The notes under the pieces were generated by a model. That model was given only the letters and a program-made list of their open reading frames with translations. It ran no database searches and was not told the DNA's origin. This document shows positions 24,901 through 38,700 of a DNA stretch of 64,000 bases, piece by piece. Position numbers and translations under genes: made by a program. The stretch spans positions 83,474,501-83,538,500 of the forward strand of contig CM066734.1 in the NCBI GenBank assembly GCA_033961575.1. The letters are read 5' to 3'. Source of the DNA: Aselliscus stoliczkanus (taxonomy: Eukaryota > Chordata > Mammalia > Chiroptera > Hipposideridae). Position 1 is the first letter of the stretch. The number at the start of each line of letters is the position of its first letter.

Positions 24901-27900
24901 TAAGCTACCATGAATGGCGGGCAGCCAGCGTGTGCGGCCGGCAGCCAATGTGAGCTGCCAAGAGCCACGGTGAGCAGCCGTCCAATGGCCGGTGACCGAT
25001 CTGCCTCCGCAGGGAAGAGTGCAATAATAATACCAACATGGGCCAATGAAGCGACGGTCCTCCACAACTAGACTGAAGACCAAAAGGATAGTAACTTGTC
25101 TGTTCCCCTTCCCCGATTCCCCAATTAAAAAAAAAAAAAATCTTAAAAAAAAAAAGATAAACCAATTAGCTGCATTTGAAATTAGATTTAAAGGAGAAAA
25201 TGATTAACTTTTATATTCATGTTTTGCATGTTTCCAGTATCTTCCTCCAATTTCAGTAAATAAAGGAAACAAAGGCTTTTCCCATTACCCAGGACACTTT
25301 TATCAGTTTTTATAGGGGACAACATGGGCTTCTTTATATTATTTATTAAGAATATTAATTTAATTTCTTATATATCCCATAGTGTTAAACTTTAATATAA
25401 ATTATGCTACAAATGTGATCAAAGATTCTGTTAGAGTCACTGTTTAATAGAAAATGAATAAGCCATAGAATATAAACTGTAGATTTTTTTCATTGAATAG
25501 AGGACCTGTACTTACTCATCCTGAGTGTCTGTGTAGTTTTATCCAAAAGAGTACCTCTATAGGATTAGAAAATAAATGTGGAACTCATAGAAGAGTTCAG
25601 AAAAGTGAATGTTGCCATAATAATAGCCTGAAAGTTAGGAGAAAGATTAGGATAGGAGTTCTCTTACCTGGGTTTATGAAAAGGTTTTAGCACCTCCCTG
25701 AATTCCTGTATGCACCATATTATGTCTCTTATGTCTCTAGAGAGTAATGTCTTGCAGATTATCAGAAGTTTAAAACAGATAAAGACCTAGAGGCAAAAAG
25801 GTCAGTAAAGAAAAAAACAATTATATAAATGTTTAAGAACATCATGGGACCTATTTCCATATTATGTAGGTCAGAGATAAGTCTTAGTAGGTTCAAGTTC
25901 ATTGCTTTATTTTTCTTTTTCTTTTGTTGAAGTATTATTTACAAACAGTGAAATGCTCAGATCTTAGAGTTCAGTTAGCCTAGACAGATGTATACAAATA
26001 TACACTCCTTTAAACCACATTCCTTTCAAGACCCAGAACAGCATTTTCATCACCCCAGTAAGTTGTTAAACTTTTTTAAGTAAAACCAAATGTCATTCTT
26101 TGTAGGTCTTTAATAAAAGGACACACTTCCACTTCGCATAGTTTTAGAGATTCCATTAGCTAAATGAGTAGCTTGGCTTTTATGGAGGAGGAACAGCCCA
26201 CTATTGCCTCCTGTTTGTACTTGCTAATTTTTACCCATTGAACAATACAACTGTGATGATCCTTTAGGTGAGCAAAGCCCTGGAATCACCCTTAGTACCT
26301 CAATTTTTAGGTCCTCAATTCTTAGTTATTAATCCTGTTCCTCACTTATCTACAGTGATAAATCAACATCTGATATAGTGAGTGAAAGAGCTTCAATAAA
26401 CTTTCCTAAAGGAATGGCAACTTTAAAAAAGATCAATAATTATCAATTAGTTTTTATATTACAAAGTAGCTTCTGAAAAAGTACCCACACAAAGACATAT
26501 AATATTTATTCCTAATTGCACATGGTAAGAGGGGAGACAGACAAGTTAACACACAATTCTCACAGTTTGGTACATACAGTTATAGAAGACTGTACAGAGT
26601 ACAGCAGTACCTGGAAGAAAGCCCAGTTAAATCTTTAGTGGATGGTCAGGAGCAGTTTCTCTGAGATCGTACCTAAATAGTTTTTTGTGTGCAGATAATT
26701 GAGAAGATCAGTTATAACAGGCTATAACTTCCGATTTTCCATTTACCTTTAATGAGCCTTTAAGTGGGTAGAGACTATTCCAGATCTGGGGGCCCCTCCT
26801 TGAGAAAATGAATAAAAAAATATGAGTATAAAATTAGTTAGCGGACGGCCAAGTGGCGCGGTGGTTAAGCGCTGGCTTGGGAAGCCAGCGGCCCCGGTTC
26901 GGTCCCACATATGAGGGCCAGTGACACTGCCCTCAAAAAAACAAACAAAAAAAACCCCCAAACAAATAAAATTAGTTAGCAAAATAAGATTTAGAATGAG
27001 AAAAAAAAGTCACAATTTACCAATTTAATAAAGCATACAAATTCAATAACCATCACAAAATAGAGAAAAAAATAACATTTTTGTTAGTTAACTGCCTGAT
27101 ATCCCTTAATACTTTTTTACTTACACTTTTTGATTACATACTTTTTGACAACTTCTTATGTTAACGTTTGTAAAATAGGGTTACTGTTTTCTATAGAGAG
27201 AATAGAAAGAGTATTTACTCTTTCCCCTAACATGGCTGATCAAAATGTGTTTTTTATTATTCATAGTTTAGGAAAGTTTCAGGTTCACAACTCTGAATGT
27301 CATGTAAAATTTTAAGATTGTTGTCGGATATGGGGAATCTCGAATAAGTCTCTTCTATATATGAAGTACAGTGTTCTTACAGCTGTGCCAGTACTGTATG
27401 GAGCATGTATCTATTAGATGACTCTGATCCTGCATATCAGTGTAAATGGTACCAGATAAGGCAGTGCTTGGGTGGTTGGGATATTCCTGGAAGTCATTCC
27501 TGTATCTAGACTAGCAATAGTCTAATCACATATGACAGTGATTGTGAACTACATATACTTAGGAAACCTAAACTAAATGTATCCACTATTCTTCTTCCCT
27601 TTAACCAAATATCCAGAATACTACAGTAACCAAGCCAAGGAGAAAGCGTGATGGGGGGGGGGGGAGTTAGAGACAGTAGTCTTAACCAATTGCAGTTAGC
27701 TTGCTTTTGCAATTTTTGTGAAAACATGAGCATGAGAACACATTGTTAGGACTCCTTCTAATGTCTGGTAGGGACCCTGCCATTGAGGAGCCCACCTGTT
27801 GGCAGCTCAGCGGCTGCTCAGCTCGGGCTGGGCATCGAACTGCTGTTGCTCAGAGCTTAGCTCACACTCTTGAGGGAGCTCTTAACAACTGAACCATTCA

Positions 27901-29728
27901 GCCGGACCCTTGTGCGTAATTTTATGCTTGGATGATTCCATATGTTCAGTTGTACTACAGAACTGTTTAAGCATAGTATGTATACTAACATGCTTGTTAT
28001 AGTGTGTACTATGGTACTTGTATCTGTTATAACTGTGCCTATTTGTATAAGCCGAGGATACAAATTTAACAAATGTTTTTTGTTGTTTTTTTTAAAGATT
28101 TTTTTATTGGGGAATTGGGGGAGGGGTGCAGCATTGGGGAATTGGGGAAGGGAACAGACAAGTTGCTGTCCTTTTGTTCTTCAGTCTAGTTGCAGAAGAC
28201 ATTACTTCACTGACCCATGTTGGTATCCTCATTGCGCTCTTCCCGGGTGAGGCAGATCGGTCGCCGACCTCCGGACGGTTGCTCACCGTGGCTATTGGCA
28301 GCTCTCGCTGGCTGCCGGCCACTCACTGCAGCCTATGCCAGCCCACTGCTGCAGGGGCTACAGCCTACACCATCGCTGGGGCTCACACAGCCCAGCTCGA
28401 GGTGGAGCTGTTGTAACTGTAGAGGGCAGTGTCACTGGCCCTCATATGTGGGATCCGAACTGGGACCGCTGGCGTCCCAAGCCAGCTCTTAACCGATATG
28501 CCACTCGGCCGGCCCAGCAAATGTTGATAAAACATTTGCTTTACCTTACCGTTTTTGACCTGGAGTCCTTTGTCAGTTTGGCTCAACAATGAAGGTTCGT
28601 TCTGACTTAGCTAGGCCTTCTGCTAGGTTTGGGAGATACAGTGATGACTTAGAAACAGTCCTTGCCTGTGAGAGAGGCGTGATGCATGTAAAAGTAGAAA
28701 CACATGGTCGTGTCCTGTATAAGCACAGAGACGGCATCCTTAACCCAGTTTAGGGTATCAGGGAAGCTTCCTGAGAGAGTAATTCCTGAATTAATTCTGT
28801 AGGGATGAGTAGACATCCAGTGCAAAAAGAAAGTTCAGTTAAAGGTATATGAGGCAAGTAGTCTCCATTGGATTTTAACTTTGTGTGTTTTCTCCTAGTC
28901 TGGCTTGTTTTATTATAAGAATTTAATTTCAAAGCATTTAGACCACAAAACTGCTATGTAACTGATTGCTTTGAATGCCTGTGTTACTGCTTCATATTTG
29001 CAGGCTGTAGGAATTGTAGGCAAATATTTGCCCTAGTATGAGATCTGTATCTGATGTAAAGATTGTTCCATTACTGCCCAGGCTGCAGGCTTGATCTTTC
29101 ATTGCTTCCTTTATAATGGGCTGCAGTTTGGGATTAAATGCCAAGAGAAATTCTGCTCTTTTTGCTTTGAGGGGGAAAAAAAAAGTAATCCTATTACAAC
29201 AAGGAAGTGCATATTAATTTTTAAAGTACGATTCAATTACTTTAAACTAGGAGAGGAAACTGCAATGTACTTAGTTATTAAAATATAAAAGCTACCTTTT
29301 CTCTTTCTCTCCCCTCCCATAATGAGGAGCAGGCTTGCTTAGAATTGCTGAAATGTCTTGCTTTGATTGACCTGTTTTTTATTTTAGCCAAGGCTTAAGT
29401 AGGGCAGGACTGTAAAGGACCTGAGATTGAAAATGAAATTTTGGTGTCAGGTTTAAGAAATACCTCAATTCATCTCTTACTTCTCTTACTGCAGTTAAAA
29501 TCTTTCAGATTTGTTGCACTGAAGAAAGATGATAGAACAATTCCTTCCTTTGATATTGAGAACAATCATTCCTTGAAATAAGAACTAGATTTTTCTCCTC
29601 TTTCATTTTATTATTTAAGATACTAAACACTTATTAGGTATATGTTATGTCCCAGGTTCTGTGTTAGGCATTGGGGCTTAGGGATAAATAAGACATAATC
29701 CATATTCTTCAGTAACTCACACTCTAGT

Positions 29729-29763
<35 letters not shown>

Positions 29764-32700
29764 GTGAACAAATAAGCATGAGTAGATAATGGTTGTTTTT
29801 TTTTAAGATTTTATTGGGGAATTGGGGGAGGGGAACAGCTTGGGGAACCAGGGAGGGGGAACAGACAAGTTGCTGTCCTTTTGTTCTTCAGTCTAGTTGT
29901 GGAGGATGTTGCTTCACTGGCCCATGTTGGTATCGTCATTACACCGTCCCGAGTGAGGCAGATTGGTCGCCGGCCTCTGGAAGGCCGCTCATGGCAGCTC
30001 TTGGCAGCTCACACTGGCTGCCGGTCGTTCACGCTGGCTGTGGACCACTCACTGTAGCCTATGGCAGCCCACTGCAGCAGGGGCTGCAGCCTACACACCG
30101 TCGCCGGGGCTCACACAGCCCAGCTCCATCTTAGCTGTAGAGGGCAGTGTCACTGGCCCTCATATGTGGGATCTGAACGGGCCGCTGGCATCCCAAGCCA
30201 GCTCTTAACCAGTGCACCACTCGGCCGGCCCTAAGTAGATAATGTTTTAAGCTGACCCTTTATGGATTAGTAGAACTATGGCAGGAGAATTGCTGTGGTC
30301 CCCCCAAATTCATATGTTGAAATCCTAATGCCGAATGTAATGGTATTAGGAGGTGGAGCCTTTGGGAAGTGCTTAGGCCATGAGGGCTCCACCCTCATGT
30401 TTGGGGTTAGTGCCCTTATAAAAATGACCCCACAGAGTTTATCAGCCCCTTCCATCATGTGAGGATGCAGTGAGAAGTGGGCAGGTGGCAACCTGGAAGA
30501 GGGCCTTCATTAGTATCCAGCAATGCTGTCACTCTGATCCTGGATTTCCAGCCCCTCAAACTGTGAGATATAAATCTCTGTTGTTTATAAGCCACCCAGT
30601 TGTGCTTATTTTTGTTATAGCAACCTGAATGGACTAAGACAGAAATAAAGTGAGGATTGAAGTTTTATTTACACATTTATATGCATGTAAAAGAGCTCAT
30701 GTGTGTAGCCATTCATTCATATATCGCACATTTATTGTGACACCTACCTCCAAACTAAGGTGCTTTAAATTCATTCATTTAATTGTCGAAATGGTCCTGC
30801 AAAATTGGCTATATCTCCAATTTTTTAATTGTAAGCTTAGAGAGGTTGTATAATTTGTTCAAGATTTCACAGCTAGTTAGTAAGTTAGAGACAGAATTTG
30901 ACACTGGGTCTTCACAACAAATCCTATGCCCTTTACTATATGCCAGCCATCATATTAAGCGGAATTTTTTGTGGAATTACAAAAATGAAGAGGACACAGC
31001 CTCTCATTTTAACGTGCTATCTAAAAAAGAACAAACACATAAATATAATGCTACAGGTGCTTTAAACTACAATGAGACACGAGAGGATGGACAGTTTTTC
31101 ATTAAAGGTTAGGAAATTTTTTTTTACAAAAGAAGTGATGTTTAAGCTCCCTAGATATTTCTTGGTTGAAATACCAATATAGTATTTAAAATTACTGCCA
31201 ATTTAGTTGCTAAGCTCATGCTCATTCTGAGTGTTGTATACAAGTATGCAAGTCTTAGTTTCCTCCTTTTAATAGTTCACACATTGTACAGGATTGTGAA
31301 AGTGGAGTTTCGGCTGTTGCATGGAAATCACCCAGACATTTGACTATGGGTACTTCCAAAAATCTCAGTGGTGTCAGTATCCATTTACTGACTGGAATAA
31401 TGAATTTAGTGCTGGGCAAAGGAAACTGCAGACTACATACGACTGAAAAGCTTAGAGGGTGATTGGAGATGAGTGATTAAACTTGAGTGTCTTCATTTAC
31501 AACTAAGATAATGCCTCAGAAAACTTGACAGATGTAGAAACTAATTGGCCTTTGCGTGTGAGGTGCTTTATTATTTCCTAAGGATTATATTATAAAATTT
31601 TATGGGGTATTAAATAAGTAGTGAATTGATCAACCCTCTGTCTGTTCTTGTCTGAAGTCACTGGGTTACACTTTGTAAAATTGAATTGTTATGAGTATAC
31701 TGTAAATTGAGAGGCAACGCAGTTAGTAGTTTGAGGTATTAGAGCAGTATTTCCTAATATGTGTTAAAGAGCAAGATGTTTAAATGTGAAAGAAAAGTTT
31801 CCATGACTAAAGATGTTTGAGAAACAATCCCTAGGCCGAACCATAAACAATGTTCTTTACTATGGGACTTCTCATAGCTGATAAAATACTCCCTTTAATA
31901 ATATACTAGTGCATCTGTTGGCACAGTGCTAACCTTAGTGAGGATACTAAGATGATGAGTTACCCTTCAGTCTGATCTTTCCTCTGAGCCCGAGACTTGT
32001 ATATACAACTGCCTACCTAACATAACCATTTGATTGTCTGATAGGTACCTTAATTTAATATATTCAAAACCTATCTCCCCAAGCCTCGCTCAATAAAGGG
32101 CCCATTTTCCATCTACTTGAGACTACAGACCTAGGAGTCATCCTTATTCTGTCTGCTTCACCACCTCCACAAGTCTTGAAGTCCAGTAGTGAATCCTGCT
32201 GGTAATACCTACAAATAATATTGGAATCTGTCTTCATCTTTTCATCCCCATTAGTCCAAGCCATCGTTCTCTCTTCTTTGTGGTAGTTTCCTAACTCGCT
32301 CCTCTGTTTCCTCTTATGCCATGCTCGTAGTCCATTCTCTGCATGCCAACTATTTAGAATGGTCTTTTTAAAAAACATTAAGTCAAATCATGTTACTACT
32401 TTTGGTTTTTTAAAAAATGTTCAGTGGCTTCCCGTTAATACTATGAGAATCTAAATTCCATACTTTGGCCTCTAAAATCTTAGCTAGCGTGGTTTTACCA
32501 GCCTTTCTGATTTCTTCTTATACCACTGTTCCCATCATTCATGATGCCCTAGTCACACTTACCTTTTTACCCCTATTTCTAAAATCCTGTAAGCCTGGAA
32601 TACTTTTCCCTCTTCCCCCGATCTTCACATGGCTGGCTGCTGCTTCCTTTCTTTCTGGTCTTGCGGGGGCCTTCGCTAACCACCTAATCTAACGTAGGGC

Positions 32701-35700
32701 CTTGTCACATCACATTATTTGTCACATTGTATTCTGTTATTTTCAGCATAACACTTAGCACTACTCAATAGTTTTTTTGTTGGTTTATTTTTTTTCTGCC
32801 TTCCGTCTCCACCATGAGAGTAGGGATCTTAAATCTCTTTCTTGTTCAGTACTGTGAACTGCCCAGGGCTTAGAACAGTGCAATTAGAGCCTAGTAGGTG
32901 GTCAGGAATACAAGTGTGAGTAAATGGATGAAAGAAACTGACTTATCGAGGTGGAAAGGAACATTATTAGATTACTTATTTTTTTAATAGTAAAGTTTTG
33001 TCCTTAAATTTAAAAAACATTGAGCTACAATTCACATACCCTAAAGTTCATCCATTAAAGTGGACGATTCAGTGGATTTTAGTATAGTCACCAAGCTGTG
33101 CCACCATCACAAGTATCTAATTCCAGAATATTTTCATCACCCCCAAAGAAACTCTTTATCATTAGTAGTCATTCTCAATTTCTCCCTCGCCAGCCACTGG
33201 GAGCCACTAGTTAGTCTGCTTTCTGTGTCTGTGGATTTGCCTTTTCTGGGCATTTCATATGAATGAAATCATACAATATGTGATACTGCATATTTGTTAT
33301 CTGTATTCTTTTCACTTAGCATAAATAGTATCAAGATATACCCATGTTATAGCATGTATCAGTACTTCACTCCTTTTATGGCTGAATAATATTCCATTGT
33401 ATGGATATACTCATTTTATTTATCCATGCATCAGTTGATGGACTTTTGGGTTGTTTCCACTTTTTGGCTCTTATGAGTAATGGTGGTATGAACATTAATG
33501 TACAGGTTTTTGTTTGGACATAGTTTTCAGTTTTCTTGGAAATATGACCCTCCCCCTGGCAAGCACCGATCATTTTACTATTTCTGTAATTTTTCCAGAA
33601 TGTCATGAATTTGAAATCATGTACTGTGTAGCCTTTTCAGACTTGCTTTTTTCACTTAACAATATTCAGTCTTCGTTTTTTTGTTTTGTTTTTGTGGCAC
33701 AATAGCTCATTTCATTTTATCACTGAGCATAATATTCCATTTTAGGATGTACCACACTTTGTTTTCCATTCACCTATTGAAAGGCATTTTGGCTGCATAC
33801 AGCTTTGGTGATTATGATTAAAGTTGCTATAAAATTCACAGGCGGGTTTTTTTTTTGTGGACTTAGGTTTTCAAATCAATTGGGTAAATACAAATACCTA
33901 GGAGTAGTCTTGCTGGATGATACGGAAAGATTGCTTGTAGCTTTGTAGCAAACTGCCAAACTCTTTTGTATGGCTGTGCAATTTTGCATTTTGCGTTCAT
34001 ATTAGCAATGAATGTGGCTCTGCATCCTCATCAGCATTTGGTATTGTCAGTTTCATAGATTGTAGCCATTTTAATATTTCCGTAGTGGTATCTCATTGTT
34101 TTAATTTGTATTTCCCTGATGACAAATGAAGTTGAGCATCTTTTCATGTTTATTTGCCATCTCTATATCTTTTTTTGGTGGGGTTTATTCATATCTTTTG
34201 CCCTTTTTTTTTTGAGGGCAGTGTGACTGGCCCTCTGATGTGGGACCTGAACCGGGGCCGCTGGCTTCCCAAACCAGCGCTTAACCACCGCGTCACTCGG
34301 CTGGCCCATGCCCATTTCTTTATTGGGTTGTTTTCTTATTGTTGAATTCATAAGAATTTTTCTATATATATTTTGCAAAGATTTCCCCCCAGCCTATGGT
34401 TTATTGTTTCTTTCACAGAGTAGAGTATCAAATTTTAATAAATTGCCTGTAGAGGGACTCCCTTTCACCCTATACCCCAAAGCTCTGAGCCTTAGCCTAA
34501 TGTTAAATACCTGCTCCCACTTGCCTACTTCTCAGAAAAAGGCCAGCAGAGGAAGATACTGGGATCTACGTGCTCAAAGACTCTGAATCAAGTTGCCATA
34601 TGACTCCTTCTCCCGTTAAGATTCAGAGCTTGGAATCATTCTTACCTTCATTGCCTCTCTTGGGCATATTCTAGGCTAAGTTTTTTCAGACTTTTCTCTG
34701 TCACTAGATCTTATCAGCTTTTTAATCTTCAGGGAATTCTTCAATTTCTGATCTGCTAGTAGCCTTCTTTCTTGCTTTCCAACAGTGTTAAGGAATTTTT
34801 ACTCTCCTGTCATTAACAATAACAGCAACAGCACCGTGAGTAATAATAATTTAAAGGGGATGTTAGGCAGAAATGAGTAGATATGTTTGCTCAGATTGCT
34901 AACTTTCTTGAATCAAGATTGTCTTTTTGATATTCACAGCTTTTAGCTTTATTACTTCTAAAACACATTCTACTTGATTTTGATAATTTCTAACATTTTT
35001 TGCTAGTGCATATCTGCCTTTCTAAAAGCATAAGTGTGTTTGGCAACTTTTGTAAGGACATTGCTCTCTGGTGGCTTTTTATTTTTCTTTAACGGCAGTA
35101 CTAAGTATTCATCTAAATTAGAAGAGGTGTGAGGAGAGGAAATAGAATTAGGTAGTTTGAAGATTATTTTAAAAATGTGCCTACTTATAACTCTCTTGGT
35201 ATAAATTAGCCTTATGTTGTTTCATAAATGAGTTGATTAAACTGTGGTGATACAGAAAGAAAATTGTTAGCGATAACTGGAAAGAAGACAGGTAAACATC
35301 GTGTAGGGTTGGGCAGTGGATAAAAGAATGGGCTTTAAAGATTTAAATCCTAGATTTAAATTCTGGCTCCTTAATTTACCACTTTTTAAACCTTGAGCAA
35401 ATTATTTAAGTTATTTAAGCCTCAAGTTTGTTATTCATAAAATAAAATAAAATAATAGCATGTACATCATAGAATTATAAGGACTAAATGAGATATTGCA
35501 TGTAAAATACTTCGGAGCACAAAGCCTGCAGTAAATGTTAGTTCATATTAATCATCATCATTACTATCCTGATGTAGGAGTTCTCAGCCTGAAGTTGACT
35601 AGAACTATCAATTAAAAAGTATTTATTGGGGGCCGCTGAGTGGCGCATTGGTTAAGAACTGGTTTTGGGATGCCAGCAGCTCTGGTTCGGATCCCACATA

Positions 35701-38700
35701 TGAGGGCCAGTGACACTGCCCTCTACAGCTAACGACAGCTCCACCTGGAGCTGGGCTACGCGAGCCCCAGAGACGATGTAGGCTGCAGTGAGCAGCTGGC
35801 AGCCAGCACGAGCTGCCAATAACCGCTGTGAGCGACCATCCAGAGGCCGGCGACCAACCTGCCTCATCTGGGAAGAGCGCGATGACGATACCAACATGGG
35901 CCAGTGAAGCAACGTCCTCCGCAACTAGACTGACGAACAAAAAGACAACTTTTGTGTTCCCCTTCCCCGATTCCCCAACACTGTTCCCCTCCCCTAATTC
36001 CCCAATACTCATTGATGAGGACTTTTGTGTACATGCTTTGATATTTGTGCCTTGGATCTTGAGGGCTCTGTCAGCTGGTCTTTTGACCTAGGAATAAGGA
36101 GCAATATCGAGCACCCCTTCCAGGGTAGGGTGGATACTTGTAGAAGTTTCAGGTAACAATTGAAGAAAAAGCTGAATATACTTTTGAAAAGGAATATTTA
36201 AAAAGTATAGAGTGTTGAGGGGTAAAAAGTATAACTATTGCACTGTGTTGTATACTTGAAACTAATTAAAAATAAATAAATTTAAAAAAAAGTATAGAGT
36301 GTTGCAATGGTTTGGTTGCCTAAATAAAGCAGAAGGGTAAGAGAAGGAAAATTAGAGGGAGAAATTGAAAGTATTTTGGAAGTATGAATGTACATGGAAA
36401 TGAGGAACTGAGAAGGGAGTACACAGGGAACTAAAACTATTTTATAAACATCATCTCATCTCTAAATTACATCCTTTCGTAAAAAGTTATTTTCCAGACT
36501 TTCACAAAACAAAGAAATTGAATCCCAGGTAAGAATTTGTGGTTTCCTACATAAAATAGCAAAATGAAGAATGGAATTTTGTTTTCTTGATTTCCAGTCT
36601 ATCCCCGTGATTCTTCTGAGATGTGGTTATAGCACCAAAAGACAAACCAAACTTTTTTTTTTTTAATCTGTTTTGAACTTAAAGTGTAAAAACATTTGTT
36701 TCCAAAGTAAGGTTGTATTTTTTCCTTCATCCAGTCTTAGGAGATGAATTGAAGGTGGCAATGGACTTTGAAAGAAAGCTCTGGACATTGTACCACCATT
36801 TCTTTGTTTTTCCTCTTGTCATTCTGTTGTCGGAGAGTGGGCCTTTCTCGGCGCAGAGTCCAGGTCCTTGGCAACTCGAGCAAAGAATTGAACGAGATAC
36901 CAGAGTAAAGCAGTAAAATAAGTAGTTTATTAGAAAAGACAGTACATCCAGACTAGAGGATGGACTAAGGGCCCATTACCAAAAAGTGTAGAGGAGGCAT
37001 ATGCAAAGGTGAGGCTAAAGGGAAGAAGCAGCAGCAGAAGTAGCAGTAGCAACCGCGCTTCCCTCCCAGGACTTGGGGTTTTTATCCTTTTTCTCCAGGA
37101 TGGGCTGTTCTTCCTGGGCGTAGGACCACTTGATTGGCCCCTGTGATTAACAAGAGGTACTGTGTAGGTGTGAGTGACTGGTCTGATCTAGTTGGATATT
37201 TTGCGCCCATTTGCTCTTCCCGCAGGGGTAGGTAATTACAATACAAAGAGGAGTTTTGGGTGGAGAGGGGATGTCCCCAGGTGGTCACACTATGGGACGT
37301 GCAGGAATGCAGAGACCCAATGCCTGCCTCTAACTATCTGCCTAGGTTTTCCTTGAGAGACGTGATCCCCATAAAATCTCTATGGGAAGCTGAGGGACAG
37401 GAGGTCTCTTCTTCTGTATCTGCTTCCTGCTGGGCAGGGGCGTAGAGCTGTCCTTGCCTATTGGGGTTCACGGAACTCTCGCCCTAGCTGATCTCAGATG
37501 AGAGGAAGGGGTCTCAAGCTCCACCTGGAAGACCGTGTTGGCTTCTTTGCTTGTTGGGGTATCCCCTGTATCCTCAAGGCTCCTGAATGAGGACAAAAAT
37601 ATAAATCTATTAGTTCTTATGAAACTTGTGGCTATTCAGTCCATCACTCAAGTGGAGTCAGTTGTCTGGACACAATGGGTTTGACATTTAGCTTCCTTGC
37701 CTGGGGGATATTAGGAAGTCTCTGGCTTTCAAATAGTTATCTGAAGCAGGGCTAGGAGATTTCTATTGTTTCAGATTCAGGAACTAATTTACAAAGCAAT
37801 TAAGAAGCAAGGGGGATCTTCCCTCAGAAAAGCAATCAAGGCCCAAGAGCTAAGAAACTAAAGAACTAGGGAGGAGACTTAACAGTTTTATACTTAACAT
37901 TTCTATAGGAAAGAAAACATTAAAGTTTTTCAGTGGTGGGGGTTGGTGCTGCTCAGTTGGCCGGTAACAATTCTGGTTCAGGAAAAGGAAGGGTAATGAA
38001 AATACTAACATTTGCACAGCATTTTACATTTTTCAGAGCTTTTTCTACATGTATTTTTCTCCTTTTGCATATGTTCTAGTGGTGATGTTTTGTTATTTCT
38101 ATTAGGTTTTCAGTATTAAAGAAAAAATAGTCTGAAGAAAGTTGGGTAATTTGCCTGAGATAGCATAGCTGATAAGGGTCAAAGCTGGCCTTCACCAAGT
38201 CGAACTCAGATTGGTTTTTTCCTTCCTACCCAAGCATAAGATTTTATGAGATTGATTTACTTAGCTTTGTGGAAGACCAATTCTGGGAGGGGCATCAATC
38301 AAGAAAACAAGTGGAAGCCTAAACCTTGAGAGCAGAGTGGTTCAGTAAGTAGATTATTTGGGGGCAGATGAGGCTCTGACCCTCCTGCGTGTAGGCTCAG
38401 CTGATATCCTTGCAGTTCCCCCTGTATACTCCACCAGCGCTTTTCAGAGCACCTTGTCACGTCTTCAGTTGCTGCATCCGTCTGAGCTGCGGACTAATTA
38501 AAGGGATTGTACTTCACCTACAACCTGCCTGAAGAGCTATTTTAGTAATTAATCACACATAAATTAGTGAAATGGCTTTTCATAAAAAATGTTGGTGAGG
38601 TTTGTTTCACCTAAATTTTGATAGAAGCAGCAGGAAAATGAAAAAAGCCGCAAGCTCAGTAGTCATAATGACCTTTTCTGTTTTTATATTTTAGAGGTGC

